Of a stretch of 64,000 nt of DNA, positions 1 through 11,700 are shown piece by piece. Position 1 is the first letter of the stretch. Each line of letters opens with the position of its first letter. Source of the DNA: Hemerocallis citrina (taxonomy: Eukaryota > Streptophyta > Magnoliopsida > Asparagales > Asphodelaceae). Below the pieces are notes generated by a model, which was not told the DNA's origin, made no database searches, and was given only the letters and a program-made list of their open reading frames with translations. Where the stretch lies: positions 307,611,224 through 307,675,223 of the forward strand of contig CM030361.1 of the NCBI GenBank assembly GCA_017893485.1, read 5' to 3'. Made by a program: the position numbers and the translations under genes.

Positions 1-572
1 AATCGGAGTAGACTGCATGTTAGACCACGTAAATAGTCTATCATTAATGGGGATATCAATCAACTCCAGATCCGTTATCACTCTATTGAACTCTACTCTG
101 TGCCTGTCGCTGGAACCTCTACCCTTGTGTTCAAACGCAAATCGGGTAATATTGAAGTCCCCCCAACAATCCACGCCCCCGGCCAACGGAGACGAATATT
201 GATCAGTTCTTGCCAAAAGGCCTCACGCTCTGAAGCCACGTTCGGCCCATAAACAACTGTGATAGTCTGCATATACTTATCCTCTCGTCGTTCCAGTCGT
301 GTAGTCAGGGAGAAGGTACCATTATAGACCTCTGAACAAGTGAGCAGGTCTGAGTTGAAGCCAATGGCAATTCCCCCTGAGGCTCCCTCGGATGGGCGTA
401 AAACCCATTCCTTGATTTTGTTCCCCCCTAATCTCTTGAATTTGGTCCCATGACTAAGTTTGGTCTCCTGAAGCCCAACTACTTCCGCCTTGGACTTCGT
501 GATAACATCTCTAACCATATCTCTTTTACCTTTATCCCCCAGACCCCGGACATTCCAGAATAGCGTATTCAT
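1..572 (-). pseudogene. LINE ORF2, apurinic-type endonuclease N-terminus (partial)
   Basis: The ATG at 572 overlaps the ORF1 stop as ATGA, a reinitiation arrangement. The protein opens MNTLFWNVRGLG and contains the LQETK motif with its catalytic glutamate, then ITVVYGPN. This is the exonuclease/endonuclease/phosphatase fold that nicks target DNA for target-primed reverse transcription. The frame breaks in a C-run on the plus strand at 159-164: where family members read WIVGGDFN, one base is missing, and the expected sequence (DFNI..., then FTWSN) continues in another frame to the window edge. RT and RNase H would lie further left, outside the window. Confidence 0.85.
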
Positions 573-3500
573 TGGGGAACCATGTCCGAAATGACAGTGT
601 GTGAGGGACTAGGACAGGTTTTGCCATCAGAGGCCGTTATCCCCCTAGAGTTGGATCCTAGATCCTTAAGAGCACTAGGTTTAGCCCTCTCAGATTCCCA
701 ATCCCTCATTTTGTTAAGAAGTAACGTGTTGCGTTCTTTATCGCAAACTTCCAAACCATAGGTCGTAGCTAATAGAAAATTTTCATAGTCTGACATGAAA
801 TTTAAAATATTAGCAAGAAAAATTTTTGTACCTCCATTGACGTGTTTAGCCGCTTTGGCGGCCGTAGCTCTCTCCAAAAAGTCATCCAAGGACTCCGCAT
901 GAGTCCTCTTAGGTGAGCAGAGAACTCTGAACCCAACTGTCCTCTGAGACGACCCTGGGCTTCCTCTGGGAGCTGACTCTGGGAGTGTGGAAAGTACCAT
1001 CTCAGGGGAGATCTCCCTCTGGGTGTTAACAATGAACTCAAGATCCTCTGACTCCTCATCCGTGAATGAGAATTCTTTATCTAGGTTGAGCCGCCCTTCT
1101 AGGTCCTCCTCACTATTTGTGAGTTGAATCTCCCTTTGTAGGCTAGACACTCTCAGTGCGGACTCCTCATTGAGCCCGTAGATTGGAGATTCATTAATAA
1201 CAGAATTGTCCACCCTAGCGGTCCCCTCGGTGGGCCCGCTCCCAGTTTGATATTGTGTCTCACTGACCGAAACTCTAGTGTTGTCTGACCCAGAAACAAT
1301 AACAGTCTCTTTGGACCCCTCATTGGGCCCATTAGTCCCTATAAAATGCCCGCCAGTTGACCCCTGCTTCACACCATCGATAGTAGACTTTTTAAAGTCC
1401 TTGCTGCGGTACAATGTACCGCATGCCTCAAACACAGCAGAAGCTGTCATATCGATGCTATCGGTGGAGCCAGCTGGCAAAGCTTCATTTGTGAGAAAAG
1501 CGGTTGGCTCAGAAGGCGTGATTTCCGATGTATGCTTTGTAATCGCTGCTTTAGGAAATGCCTTTGTAACCAAGGCAGAAAACGACGCTTCATCTTCGTC
1601 TTCTTTCCCATTTTCTCTCATCAACTTCGCTCCAAAACCTCTGCCATTTTTCCCAAAATCACCCCCTTCCAAAAGCTTGTTCATCTTACCTACTCCCTCA
1701 GCACTCAGTTCGTACTCCTTAGCGCCCTCTTTCCTGAGGTTGGTCAGATCTGGGTTCGCCTCTTTACCCAGGGGCAACTCTGGCTCCTGTCGCAACTGCT
1801 CCTCTGAAGTTTCTTTTTCTTCTTCTGGCGCATACCAAAGCTTTTTGACCCACTCCTTGGTCGAGAGCTTTCCTTTGTCTGTCTCCTTCCCCAAAGCTGT
1901 CGCCTTTCCTTCGGTTGTCGTCTTCTGCATGTTACGGCAGAGTGGAGTATAGCCCTTTTTGGGGTCTGTCCCTGTCCCTCCCCTCTGTCCAACTGCGTGT
2001 TCCACCAAAATAGAGTTGACGATCGGTGCCACCGTTCGATCCAGTGAGTTGAAGGTCCCATTGGACTTTTGACCGTTGGGTTTGACGGGACGGTCCCTTC
2101 GTCGAATCTCTCTGTTCGGTGGGTCTTGATCTGGCAGTTGGTGACGCCCCTGTCCCCTCGCCGCCATGAGAATCTCCCGGTGAGCTCGTTCCACTTCGTG
2201 AGATCCATCTATTGTGAGGCAATCTGATGGCGTTACGACCTGCTTGTAAGTCCTGTGATCTGTTAGGGCTTTAGTCAACTTGGGAGAGATACCAGCCTCC
2301 TGTACATTTGATGAATCAACCCTCTTTTCTAGCACAAATCTTACCAGATATGATTCATCAAATGAGTACACTTTGGCGAAGCGCAGCATCAATGCAATGT
2401 CCGAGCTTCTGATAAGAACCTTTGCGGAGACCAACTCCGATCGTCTTACCGTCTTCTCATCAATTTCTTCAATACTCCCGAAGTCAGCGACCATTTCTTG
2501 TAGTGCTTCCCTCTTCCAAAAGTGCAAGGGTACGTTATGCATCCATACCCAAAACTTATCTCCCTGTGGGAGCTCAGCTCCGAATGTTGGCGTCCAAGCG
2601 CTGAACTCTACTTGGAAGTGCCCAAAGTCTACAGTCCCCATGCTAACAGTCGCTGAAACTTTCTCCGGTGAGGGAAATGAAACCAAAAATTGCAAATGGC
2701 ACAACTTCTTAGCAACCCAGTCTCTCTCGGCCCCCATCGGCCATTTCTCAATGAGTGCTTGTGTGAGGTGCGCCTCCGAAGGTCTGCCAGCTTTCACTTT
2801 GGCGATCGCACACCATTGCCGCAACCACCTTTCTTTGTTTTTAATGATTTCCAAGCTCTTCGCCAGTCGAATGACTGTGGGGTGGTCGGGGGATCTCCCT
2901 CGATTAACTGGCCTCTCTTCGTCACTCTGGGTTTCCACCACATTGGTGCATACGTAAGACAAATGTCCTCACTTCATACACTTGAGGCACCGTACTTCAT
3001 TCGTGCACTCACTCTTGTAGTGGCCGAGGTCTCCGCAGTTAAAACATGGTGCTGGCTTCCGTTTACCCCTCCTCTGCTTCTTCTGGTGCTGGAGCTGAGC
3101 ATCATGATGGTAAGTGGACATGGTTTCAATTTTGTTCTTCTTACTCCGTACTTGAACCTACTGCCCCCCGCTCTCCTCATCTCCGGGGTGTCCCTCATCC
3201 ATGGTCCCGCCTAGCGCAGCCCCTAGTGGGTCTCGCTTGGCATTGGAGTTAGATGCTGGACACTCCAGAGTTGTTGGATTTGCGGGTTGGAAGGTGGTGG
3301 GTTTTGGGGGGGGGGGGGGGGAGGGGGAGGGGGGCCGTGGAGTTGAGACTCGATACTGGAGGAATTGTGGTGGTAGATTTTGGGTTTTTGGCTTCCTGTT
3401 AGAGTTTTTTGGGTGGCGGGGGTGTTCAGATGGATAATGTTGTTGTTGGTGGGGTTGTGGAGGGATCATCACTAGTTTGGGGTTATTGTTGTTATACTTG

Positions 3501-4012
3501 TATTGCTTGTGCGACTGTCTGTGTGACACTAGCTCTGTGGCTCCCTGAATGTGGCCCCTGGGATGTAGGAGATGTTGCTGTAGCGATGGGGTTTTCTTCT
3601 GCCTACACTGGCCTGGAGGAGGACCCCATCGTTGGGCCCACCCTCCGTAAGACTCCTCTTGTTGGCGATGTGGATCGGAGCGATGATGATCATGGATCCT
3701 CCCTTCACGACGTTGTTGTGTACGTAGCTGTGCACGCGTCGGGGAGCGATCACGTCTGAGCTCACGTTCTCTTCTCTCAATAGGTTTTGGGGTCGTCTGT
3801 CGGAGGTCCATCAGGTGAGGAACTCGAGTGCACACATCAGCAGGCATCTCAGGCTGGGGTAGTTTTTGTAGGGGAACGGAGGTTGTAGTTGTAGTTGGTG
3901 GATGAGCAGCAGCCTTGCTGGAGTTGTGAGTAGTTGGCGCCGGTGGGTGGCGGACCCCCTCATTGGGCCCGCACCCACTGAGCTCAAGAACCGAGGGCCA
4001 AGTTGACACCAT
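569..4012 (-). pseudogene. LINE ORF1, RNA-binding zinc-knuckle/DUF4283 protein, two nonsense codons
   Basis: From the ATG at 4012 to the stop at 569 there are 1,148 codons in one frame, interrupted only by TAG at 3160-3158 and TGA at 2971-2969. The order is a Pro/His/Gln-rich N-terminal region, a basic stretch, two CCHC zinc knuckles (CFNCGDLGHYKSEC at about 3024-2983, then CLKCMK-stop-GHLSYVC at about 2989-2950), a DUF4283-like domain (about 2880-2300), and a long acidic, Ser/Thr-rich tail. The second stop sits inside the second knuckle. LINE ORF1 proteins bind element RNA and form the RNP. Usually DUF4283 precedes the knuckle in plant L1; here the knuckles come first. A later ATG at 3121 could be an alternative start. 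The function is known from the family; the breaks are read directly. Confidence 0.8.
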
Positions 4013-4229
4013 GACAGTTCAGGGATGGAGAAGAAAGGTTAGAGAATGAACCGAAAGAGGAAGAAGAAGAAAAGGGAGAGGAAAAGAGCAATCGGAGAAG
4101 ATAGACAGTCAAACAGATGAGTTGGGGTAAGGTGCAGTGAAGTTAGAGGAGGGGAAGAGGAGTTAGAGAGTAGGAGAGGGATGGCTGGGAAGTCAATTGC
4201 TCGATATAGTGTTATAGAGCATGGCCACC

Positions 4230-5749
4230 TGTTTAATCCTGTATCAATGTTAAACAACCCTATCAATGATTCTCCCCAAAAAAAAAAAAAAAAACAAAAA
4301 AATTCCATCAAGTGACAACATAAAGAATAAATAGCAAAACATCACAATTCTATCTGATTGCTACATACCCAACCATGAATACATTCAAAAAAAAAGGATG
4401 GTGCCTCAGTTTTTTTTCCCCTTAAGAAGGCACTCATGCAGCCTTCTTCCGAGCGAACCGCTGTAGGGACTTCGGCAGCTCTTCCACCACCGAATTGTCT
4501 GCCACCCTCCGTTTCTTTTCTGGTGGCAGCTCACTTCCCCGTTGCTCCAAGAATGGCATTTTCGCCTTAAAAACCACCTCTTCCTTCTTCCTAGCCACCT
4601 TGCTCGGCTTGCTCCTCCCTTTAGTCTTCTTCTTCAAAGTGACATTCTTTGCCGCCTCAATTGCCTCTTCCATCTCCGTCTCCAGCTCTTTCCTGGTCAG
4701 CTTCTCCTTCTTCCTCGGCGGCGGCGGCTTCACTGTACCGATCCTGCTCGGCTCGAGCATGATCGTCTCCGGTTGAAGCTTATCGAGAAGAGCGTGGACC
4801 TCTTTCTCCCTCTTCTACTTTGATGTTTCGTAAGGGTTGGCCACCCACGTGTCGAAATTGGGCTCGCTGGACCCTGGAACAATAATAGACGAAATACCCA
4901 TGGAGTGCCCAATGCTTAAAACATCCTCATACGGCCGGAAACAGACTTTACCGACCTGATACCCCTTCACCATCGAATGGCTCATATACTTCTTGTAATC
5001 CTGATCCCGAAATGAATCCTTCCATATATGTACTTGCGATTTATTGCCGATTGCGAGCAGGCCCTTCTGGCTAAAATCTAGTGTTTGGGCACGGCCGACG
5101 TAGGTATGAACGACCTCAAACTTTCTAAGGTCCCACAACTTGATTTTGCGGTCAACACCAGCCGTGGCCATGAGGTGACCCCCACTGTGGAGGGCAACCG
5201 TTGTGACTGGACCATGGTGGCAGAGCATTGTGACGAGGGGCTTCACGCTCGTGGGCTTCCACATAGTGACCTTGCCACCTGAGTGGCCCAACCTGATGAC
5301 AGAATTGTAAGGGTTCACACGCATGACATCGGTGCGACCAAGGCCAGTGCGGTAGTTGGCAACAATCTGACCAGTACTGATATCTTGGTAGTGGAGCTGA
5401 CTGAATTTGTTAATGGATGCCAAGAGGAAGTGTTTCTCTAAAAACTGAAGCTTCAAAGGGGCGCCATGTTCCTGAAAAACATAAGTTTAAACACAAATCC
5501 ATCTATTAAAGAATTTCTTTTAGTAATGCTTACAGAAAGAAATAATGAAGTAGATACTTGAAAAAGTTTCGGACAGCAAATTTTTGTAATTCGAGAAAAT
5601 TCAGTTTTGCATTTGTTGTAAAATTTTGAACTTAAACTGCTAAAAGGTACTTCATAGTAAAAAAAGAGTTGAAAGCAATCAAAGCAAGTAAGAATTTTTC
5701 AACAAGAAATCATAAGTGGCAACTATCTGAAACATTTCATGGCAGTTCC
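4230..5749 (-). repeat. Tandem segmental duplicate 1 of the UTP7 3' end
   Basis: This block matches duplicate 2 (from about 5805) and the native locus (about 8433-10058). It contains 3' flank, the last exon, and part of intron 7. Identity with the native copy stops after the bases GGCAGTTCC at 5749 (10058 in the native gene). Retained intron sequence shows a DNA-level duplication, not a retrocopy. The left edge is cut by the LINE. Confidence 0.8.
4434..5471 (-). pseudogene. UTP7/WDR46 last-exon copy 1, one nonsense codon
   Basis: This is the homologue of exon 8 of the intact gene at 8743-15202. It runs from the splice acceptor at 5472 to the same stop and is exactly the same length (1,038 bp). 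It encodes the later WD40 repeats, the BING4 C-terminal domain and the Lys-rich tail. The only disabling change is a CAG-to-TAG at 4817-4815, in the stretch ETSKQRREKEV. Exons 1-7 are absent, so it lacks the native start. Few substitutions and no indels suggest a recent duplication. Confidence 0.85.
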
Positions 5750-6113
5750 CTGTGTGCACCTGACCATAAGAATGCAATTAGCGGATTTAATCATCTATGC
5801 ACATTAATTTTCAGAGTCCAATACTATGTATAGCAAATAATTAAATGACTAATTATAAAAAAATAATTAAATTGCTAAGACATTAATACCTTGTGAATGT
5901 AAGAGACTAAATTTAAATCCTGTATTAATGTTAAACAACCCTATCAATGATTTACTCCCAAAAAGAAAAAGATAAAAAAATTCCATCAAGTGACAACATA
6001 AAGAATAAATAGCAAAACATCACAATTCTATCTGATTGCTACATACCCAACCATGAAACCATACCAAAAAAAAAAGGATGGTGCCTCGTTTTTTTCCCCC
6101 CTTAAGAAGGCAC

Positions 6114-7233
6114 TCATGCAGCCTTCTTCCGAGCGAACCGCTGTAGGGACTTCGGTAGCTCTTCCACCACCGAATTGTCTGCCACCCTCCGTTTCTTTTC
6201 CGGTGGCTGCTCACTTCCCCGTTGCTCCAAGAATGGCCTTTTCGCCCTAAAAACCTCCTCTTCCTTCTTCCTAGCCACCTTGCTCGGCTTGCTCCTCCCT
6301 TTAGTCTTCTTCTTCAAAGTGACATTCTTTGCCGCCTCAATTGCCTCCTTCTTCCTAGCCACCTTGCTCGGCTTGCTCCTCCCTTTAGTCTTCTTCTTCA
6401 AAGTGACATTCTTTGCCGCCTCAATTGCCTCTTCCATCTCCGTCTCCAGCTCTTTCCTGCTCAGCTTCCCCTTCTTCCTCGGCGGCGGCGGCTTCACTGT
6501 ACCGATCCTGCTCGGCTCGAGCATGATCGTCTCCGGTTGAAGCATATCGAGAAGAGCGTGGACCTCTTTCTCCCTCCTCTGCTTCGATGTTTCGTAAGGG
6601 TTGGCCACCCACGTGTCGAAATTGGGCTCGCCGGACCTTAGCAATAATAGTCGAAATACCCATGGAGTGCCCAATGCTTAAAACATCCTCATACGGCCGG
6701 AAACAGACTTTACCGACCTGATACCCCTTCACCATCGAATGGCTCATATACTTCTTGTAGTCCTGATCCCGAAATGAATCCTTCCATATATGTACTTGCG
6801 ATTTATTGCCGATTGCGAGCAGGCCCTTCTGGCTAAAATCTAGTGTTTGGGCACGGCCGGCGTAGGTATGAACGACCTCAAACTTTCTAAGGTCCCACAA
6901 CTTGATTTTGCGGTCAACACCAGCCGTGGCCATAAGGTGACCCCCACTGTGGAAGGCAACCGCTGTGACTGGACCATGGTGGCAGAGCATTGTGACGAGG
7001 GGCTTCATGCTCGTGGGCTTCCACATAGTGACCTTGCCACCCGAGTGGCCCAACCCGATGACAGAATTGTAAGGGTTCACACGCATGACATCGGTGCGAC
7101 CAAGGCCAATGCGGTAGTTGGCAACAATCTGACCAGTACTGATATCTTGGTAGTGGAGCTGACTGAATTTGTTAATGGATGCCAAGAGGAAGTGTTTCTC
7201 TAAGAACTGAAGCTTCAAAGGGGCGCCATGTTC
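6114..7233 (-). pseudogene. UTP7/WDR46 last-exon copy 2, frameshift plus 84-bp duplication
   Basis: This second partial copy of UTP7 exon 8 is 1,120 bp against 1,038 in the native gene. The difference is fully explained by a tandem in-frame 84-bp duplication in the Lys-rich tail (28 residues, EAIEAAKN... to ...VARKK, about 6270-6425) and a net 2-bp deletion at about 6640-6655 that shifts the frame within the BING4 domain (native IIVPGSGEPNFD). Exons 1-7 are missing. At about 7312 the intron-7 sequence is replaced by an RCC1-type gene fragment. Confidence 0.85.
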
Positions 7234-7311
7234 CTGAAAAACAGAAGTTTAAACACAAATCCATCTCTTAAAGAATTTCTTTTAGTAATGCTTACAGAAA
7301 GAAATAATGAA

Positions 7312-8158
7312 AGCAGAGCTCCCAAAAGGGGATGGGGTTCCAAATCATTCAGTTGATGCCCCAATTTTGCGTCATTTCCCCAAGAGAACGTGTAGACCCT
7401 GCCCTCTCTAGAGAGAACCGCAGTGAAAAAGTTCCCTATTGCTGCTTGAACTACATATATTCCCCTCAAGGACTCGACTGGTTGAGGTGTAGATACCAGC
7501 TTCGACCCTTGAACTCCGTACTCGGCCTCCCTGAATGAGTCCTTCCCAAATGCATAAACAAGCCCAGCATCACTGATGAGCATTGTGCGTCCTGCCCCTG
7601 CCGCAGCTTGTATGATTCGAATGCCCTGTAGTGATCTGCGGTGTAAACCTCCCCAGTTGAAGTAACTGCAATGCTATGCCCAGGCCCGGCAATAGCCTGA
7701 GACTTCTCCCTCCTACAGCATGCTTCCCCTACTAGCAAATAACGAAGGACTAGCTTCCAAGATCCACCACACCTTTCCTTAAGAGACAACCTTTCCTCAT
7801 TTATCATCGGTTTAAATATCGCCCTTTTCTGGCACATATCAAATGCAGCAAGCTCCGCAATGGACAGTTCAAAGTCGGGAGCAAAGTGGGCAGGTTGTCT
7901 GAAAAATGTGCATGTAGCCTAATATACCACCACCACCATCACCACCAGCAAAATCACATCAGCGGCATAACCCAATTCTAACAACGTTAAAAGTAAAATA
8001 GAGTTAAGAGGGCCACTTGCCTCGAGGCTAGCAAGATCTTGAGGCTCCAAATTACATGCGCTTAGCACATGGAGAACGATGGAAGGATTGGTGGCAAGGG
8101 GGAAGTCTCCCGGGTGGGCATCACCAAAGCAATGGCGCTGCAATCGCTGCAAGCTTTG
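7312..8158 (-). pseudogene. RCC1-repeat family gene fragment (5' exons)
   Basis: This is a piece of a plant RCC1-domain protein. The first visible exon (to 8021) encodes LQRHCFGDAHPGDFPLATNP and a helical LxACxLEPQDLASLE segment. The intron has a GC donor (GAG|GCAAGT) and a TTAG acceptor. The exon from 7918 continues with ATCTFFRQPAHFAPDFEL, MCQKRAIF, RCGGSWKLVLR, and RCC1 blades (GPGHSIAVTSTGEVYT, ISDAGLVYAFGKDSF, AVLSREGRVYTFSWGNDAKLG). A deletion after GEVYT (about 7650) removes roughly 23 residues and shifts the frame. No start ATG is visible: an in-frame stop or possible acceptor lies just upstream of TTGCAGCG. At about 7312 it joins UTP7 intron sequence. It is a chimeric, dead fragment. 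Confidence 0.8.
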
Positions 8159-8432
8159 CTGCTATGGAGGGACAAGAGAGAGTGACTGGTCTATAATATT
8201 GTGGTACTGTAAAGGAGGAGTGAACTGAAGCTCATTCTACTCTACTGTTTTTCAAGACAGTTTCCGAGATACGAATACTCTGAAACTAAGCATTTGAGAA
8301 AGATAGTTTAGGGATGAAATGAAGTAACACTACACCAATGTAATGTAGATCAAATCTATTGACATAAAGTCCTGGATACACTCTGTAAGGAAGATTGTTA
8401 AGGAATGAAGTCAAACTTTATGGTTAATAGGA
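8159..8432. other. Spacer, no feature seen
   Basis: AT-rich sequence between the RCC1 fragment and the start of the native UTP7 3' flank. I see no ORF or clear repeat. Confidence 0.5.
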
Positions 8433-8742
8433 TGCACAAAATTTTCAGAGTCCAATACTATGTACAGCAAATAATTAAATGACTAATTATAAGAAAAATA
8501 ATTAAACTGCTAAGACATTAAAACCTTGTGAATGTAAGAGACTAAATTTAAATCCTGTATCAATGTTAAATAACCCTATCAATGATTTACTCCCATAAAA
8601 AAAAAAAAAATTCCATCAAGTGACAACATAAAGAATAAATAGCAAAACATCACAATTCTATCTGATTGCTACATACCCAACCATGAATACATACCCAAAA
8701 AAAAGGATGGTGCCTCGGTTTTTTTTCCCCTTAAGAAGGCAC

Positions 8743-11700
8743 TCATGCAGCCTTCTTCCGAGCGAACCGCTGTAGGGACTTCGGCAGCTCTTCCACCACT
8801 GAATTGTCTGCCACCCTCCGTTTCTTTTCCGGTGGCAGCTCACTTCCCCGTTGCTCCAAGAATGGCCTTTTCGCCCTAAAAACCACCTCTTCCTTCTTCC
8901 TAGCCACCTTGCTCGGCTTGCTCCTCCCTTTAGTCTTCTTCTTCAAAGTGACATTCTTTGCTGCCTCAATTGCCTCTTCCATCTCCGTCTCCAGCTCTTT
9001 CCTGCTCAGCTTCTCCTTCTTCCTCGGCGGCGGCGGCTTCACTGTACCGATCCTGCTCGGCTCGAGCATGATCGTCTCCGGTTGAAGCTTATCGAGAAGA
9101 GCGTGGACCTCTTTCTCCCTCCTCTGCTTCGATGTTTCGTAAGGGTTGGCCACCCACGTGTCGAAATTGGGCTCGCCGGACCCTGGAACAATAATAGACG
9201 AAATACCCATGGAGTGCCCCATGCTTAAAACATCCTCATACGGCCGGAAACAGACTTTACCGACCTGATACCCCTTCACCATTGAATGGCTCATATACTT
9301 CTTGTAATCCTGATCCCGAAATGAATCCTTCCATATATGTACTTGCGATTTATTGCCGATTGCGAGCAGGCCCTTCTGGCTAAAATCTAGTGTTTGGGCA
9401 CGGCCGACGTAGGTATGAACGACCTCAAACTTTCTAAGGTCCCACAACTTGATTTTGCGGTCAACACCAGCCGTGACCATGAGGTGACCCCCACTGTGGA
9501 AGGCAACCGCTGTGACTGGACCATGGTGGCAGAGCATTGTGACGAGGGGCTTCACGCTCGTGGGCTTCCACATAGTGACCTTGCCACCTGAGTGGCCCAA
9601 CCCGATGACAGAATTGTAATGGTTCACACGCATGACATCGGTGCGACCAAGGCCAGTGCGGTAGTTGGCAACAATCTGACCAGTAGTGATATCTTGGTAG
9701 TGGAGCTGACTGAATTTGTTAATGGATGCCAAGAGGAAGTGTTTCTCTAAGAACTGAAGCTTCAAAGGGGCACCATGTTCCTGAAAAACATAAGTTTAAA
9801 CACAAATCCATCTCATTAAGAATTTCTTTTAGTAATGCTTACAGAAAGAAATAATGAAAGTAGATACTTGAAAAAGTTTCGGACAGCAAATTTTTGTAAT
9901 CCGAGAAAATTCAGTTTTGCATTTGTTGTAAAATTTTGAACTTAAACTGCTAAAGGTACTTCATAGTCAAAAAAAAGTTGAAAGCAATCAAAGCAAGTAA
10001 GAATTTTTCAACAAGAAGTCATAAGTGGCAACTATCTGAAACATTTCATGGCAGTTCCAGATGAGTAAGAAAGTTAACTGTTTTCCTAAGTTCAATATTT
10101 TCGTATAGGGGTAAATTACAGTGAACAATGGTGAACTTATTTTCCCTTTTTTTGCTTTACTACCATGAACTTGCTATATTGCGCACACCTATCATAACCT
10201 TGTTTTCTTTTTTACTCTACTACAATGAACTTAATTTATTTTCCTACCTTTCTGGCCTAGTCCATATTAGTGAACTTAAAAGGCTAAAAAAATCATGGTA
10301 GAAGTAAAAAAGAGTAATAAGTTTATGTAGTAAAGTAAAAAAGACAGAACCAGTTCATTGTAGGAACACCTAACAAGGCATGTTCATGGTAGTAAAAGTA
10401 AAAAAAAGCAAAACAAGATCATGTAGTTTACAGTAATTTACCCTTTACTAAAGTGCCCAATATCGCGGTAAATTCTCAAAATTCACAGTAAAACATAACT
10501 TCTCCATGTATTACGATGTTGAAGTCCTTACTCTGTTTTCACTACAGCTTATAACTATTCATTTTTAAAACTTTATTTTTAGATTATTTCCAAACTTGGG
10601 GCCAGTATTCTAAACCAAACAAACACACGAGAACCTTAAATAGACCAGCTCTTCTTATGTTTACGATAGCAAGAAAATGGTCATTAAAGTACTTTAGTAC
10701 ATATAGTGTAGCATATGAACCTACTTAAGGATTCTTTTTCAGTTTTTTTGGCCACCCAAATGGTTGAAGACTAAAAAGCATGGAAGGGCCACACAAATTA
10801 GTAATATAGTTATATTCCTTATATTTTGTGAGAAATTCATTTTGGGAGTAACTCTCAATGCATAAATAAAAGAACACTTTATAATTACACTCAAGTATGA
10901 ACCTCTTAGTTGAATTATAATTCAAATAACACTACACAAGATAAACCAATAGAAGTCTACCAAATCTCTAATACCCCTAACTTAAAGAGCCTTATTTTCC
11001 ACTGTACAGAAGTGCATAAATCATGGGACCTTTTAAGTACCACCGCATTTTAAATACAACACTCTATTGTAGTGATGGAAAATAATTAGTCAAGCCTGAA
11101 TACGCACCTTAAGACAATGAATTTCTGTTCCATGCCTGTTATAGATATATGGATACCTGCCATTAAAAAAAACATTTTGTGACTAATCAGTAATCATCAC
11201 ATTAAATTTTTTAAATACTATTAATTTGGCCGAATGGCTTATCAACACAGGTGGCACAACTGCTTCATGCCTTCTATCAAAATATAGATTTATTTTACAA
11301 GTATGTATTAAAACGAGCCTTGGTAGCATGTCAAAAACTAAGACGGTTTGTCAAAGCTCAATAACTGACATGATTAAGAGAATAATAATTGAGATAACTA
11401 TGAAAAATTGTGCAGCTAATATGTCTTCTCGGTTCTAAATCATAAGGGAGATGATATTAACTGTGTGGCACTTACTTTTTCTGAGCTACTGCAAAAAACT
11501 GTTCATTTTGTAAGAACACCACATCCCGCACAGTTTCCATAACCTGAAAAGGAAAGCAATACACTCCTTGGAAATAGTTGTAAATGAATCATAATTAAAA
11601 AGATATGTATTTGTTTCTTTGAAGAAGGCGTCGAAGTAGATGCTTTATTTGATTCTTCATTTTATTTGTATTTTGGAGTTCATTTGTATTTCCAATAGCA

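Larger units (their letters stand above)
1..4229 (-). mobile_element. LINE (L1-like) retrotransposon, 5' part
   Basis: A non-LTR retrotransposon read on the minus strand. Its 5' end is near 4229, and it runs off the window before the reverse transcriptase. ORF1 (4012-569) and the start of the ORF2 endonuclease (572-1) are present in the order expected for plant L1-type LINEs. The 5' end abuts the downstream flank of UTP7 copy 1, because sequence shared with the other UTP7 copies resumes at about 4230. The 3' tail and target-site duplication lie outside the window. Two stop codons in ORF1 and a one-base deletion in the endonuclease show that this copy is dead. Confidence 0.85.

Noticed and set aside
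1278..1952. Plus-strand 224-aa ORF and several others across 1-4 kb
   Set aside because: They lie opposite the LINE ORF1, which has recognisable domains. These are shadow frames.
3201..3437. Gly-rich plus-strand ORF
   Set aside because: A product of the G-run and GGT-rich stretch opposite the Pro/His-rich part of LINE ORF1.
4434..7233. UTP7 retrogenes
   Set aside because: The copies keep intron-7 sequence and 3' genomic flank and have no poly-A tail, so they are DNA duplications.
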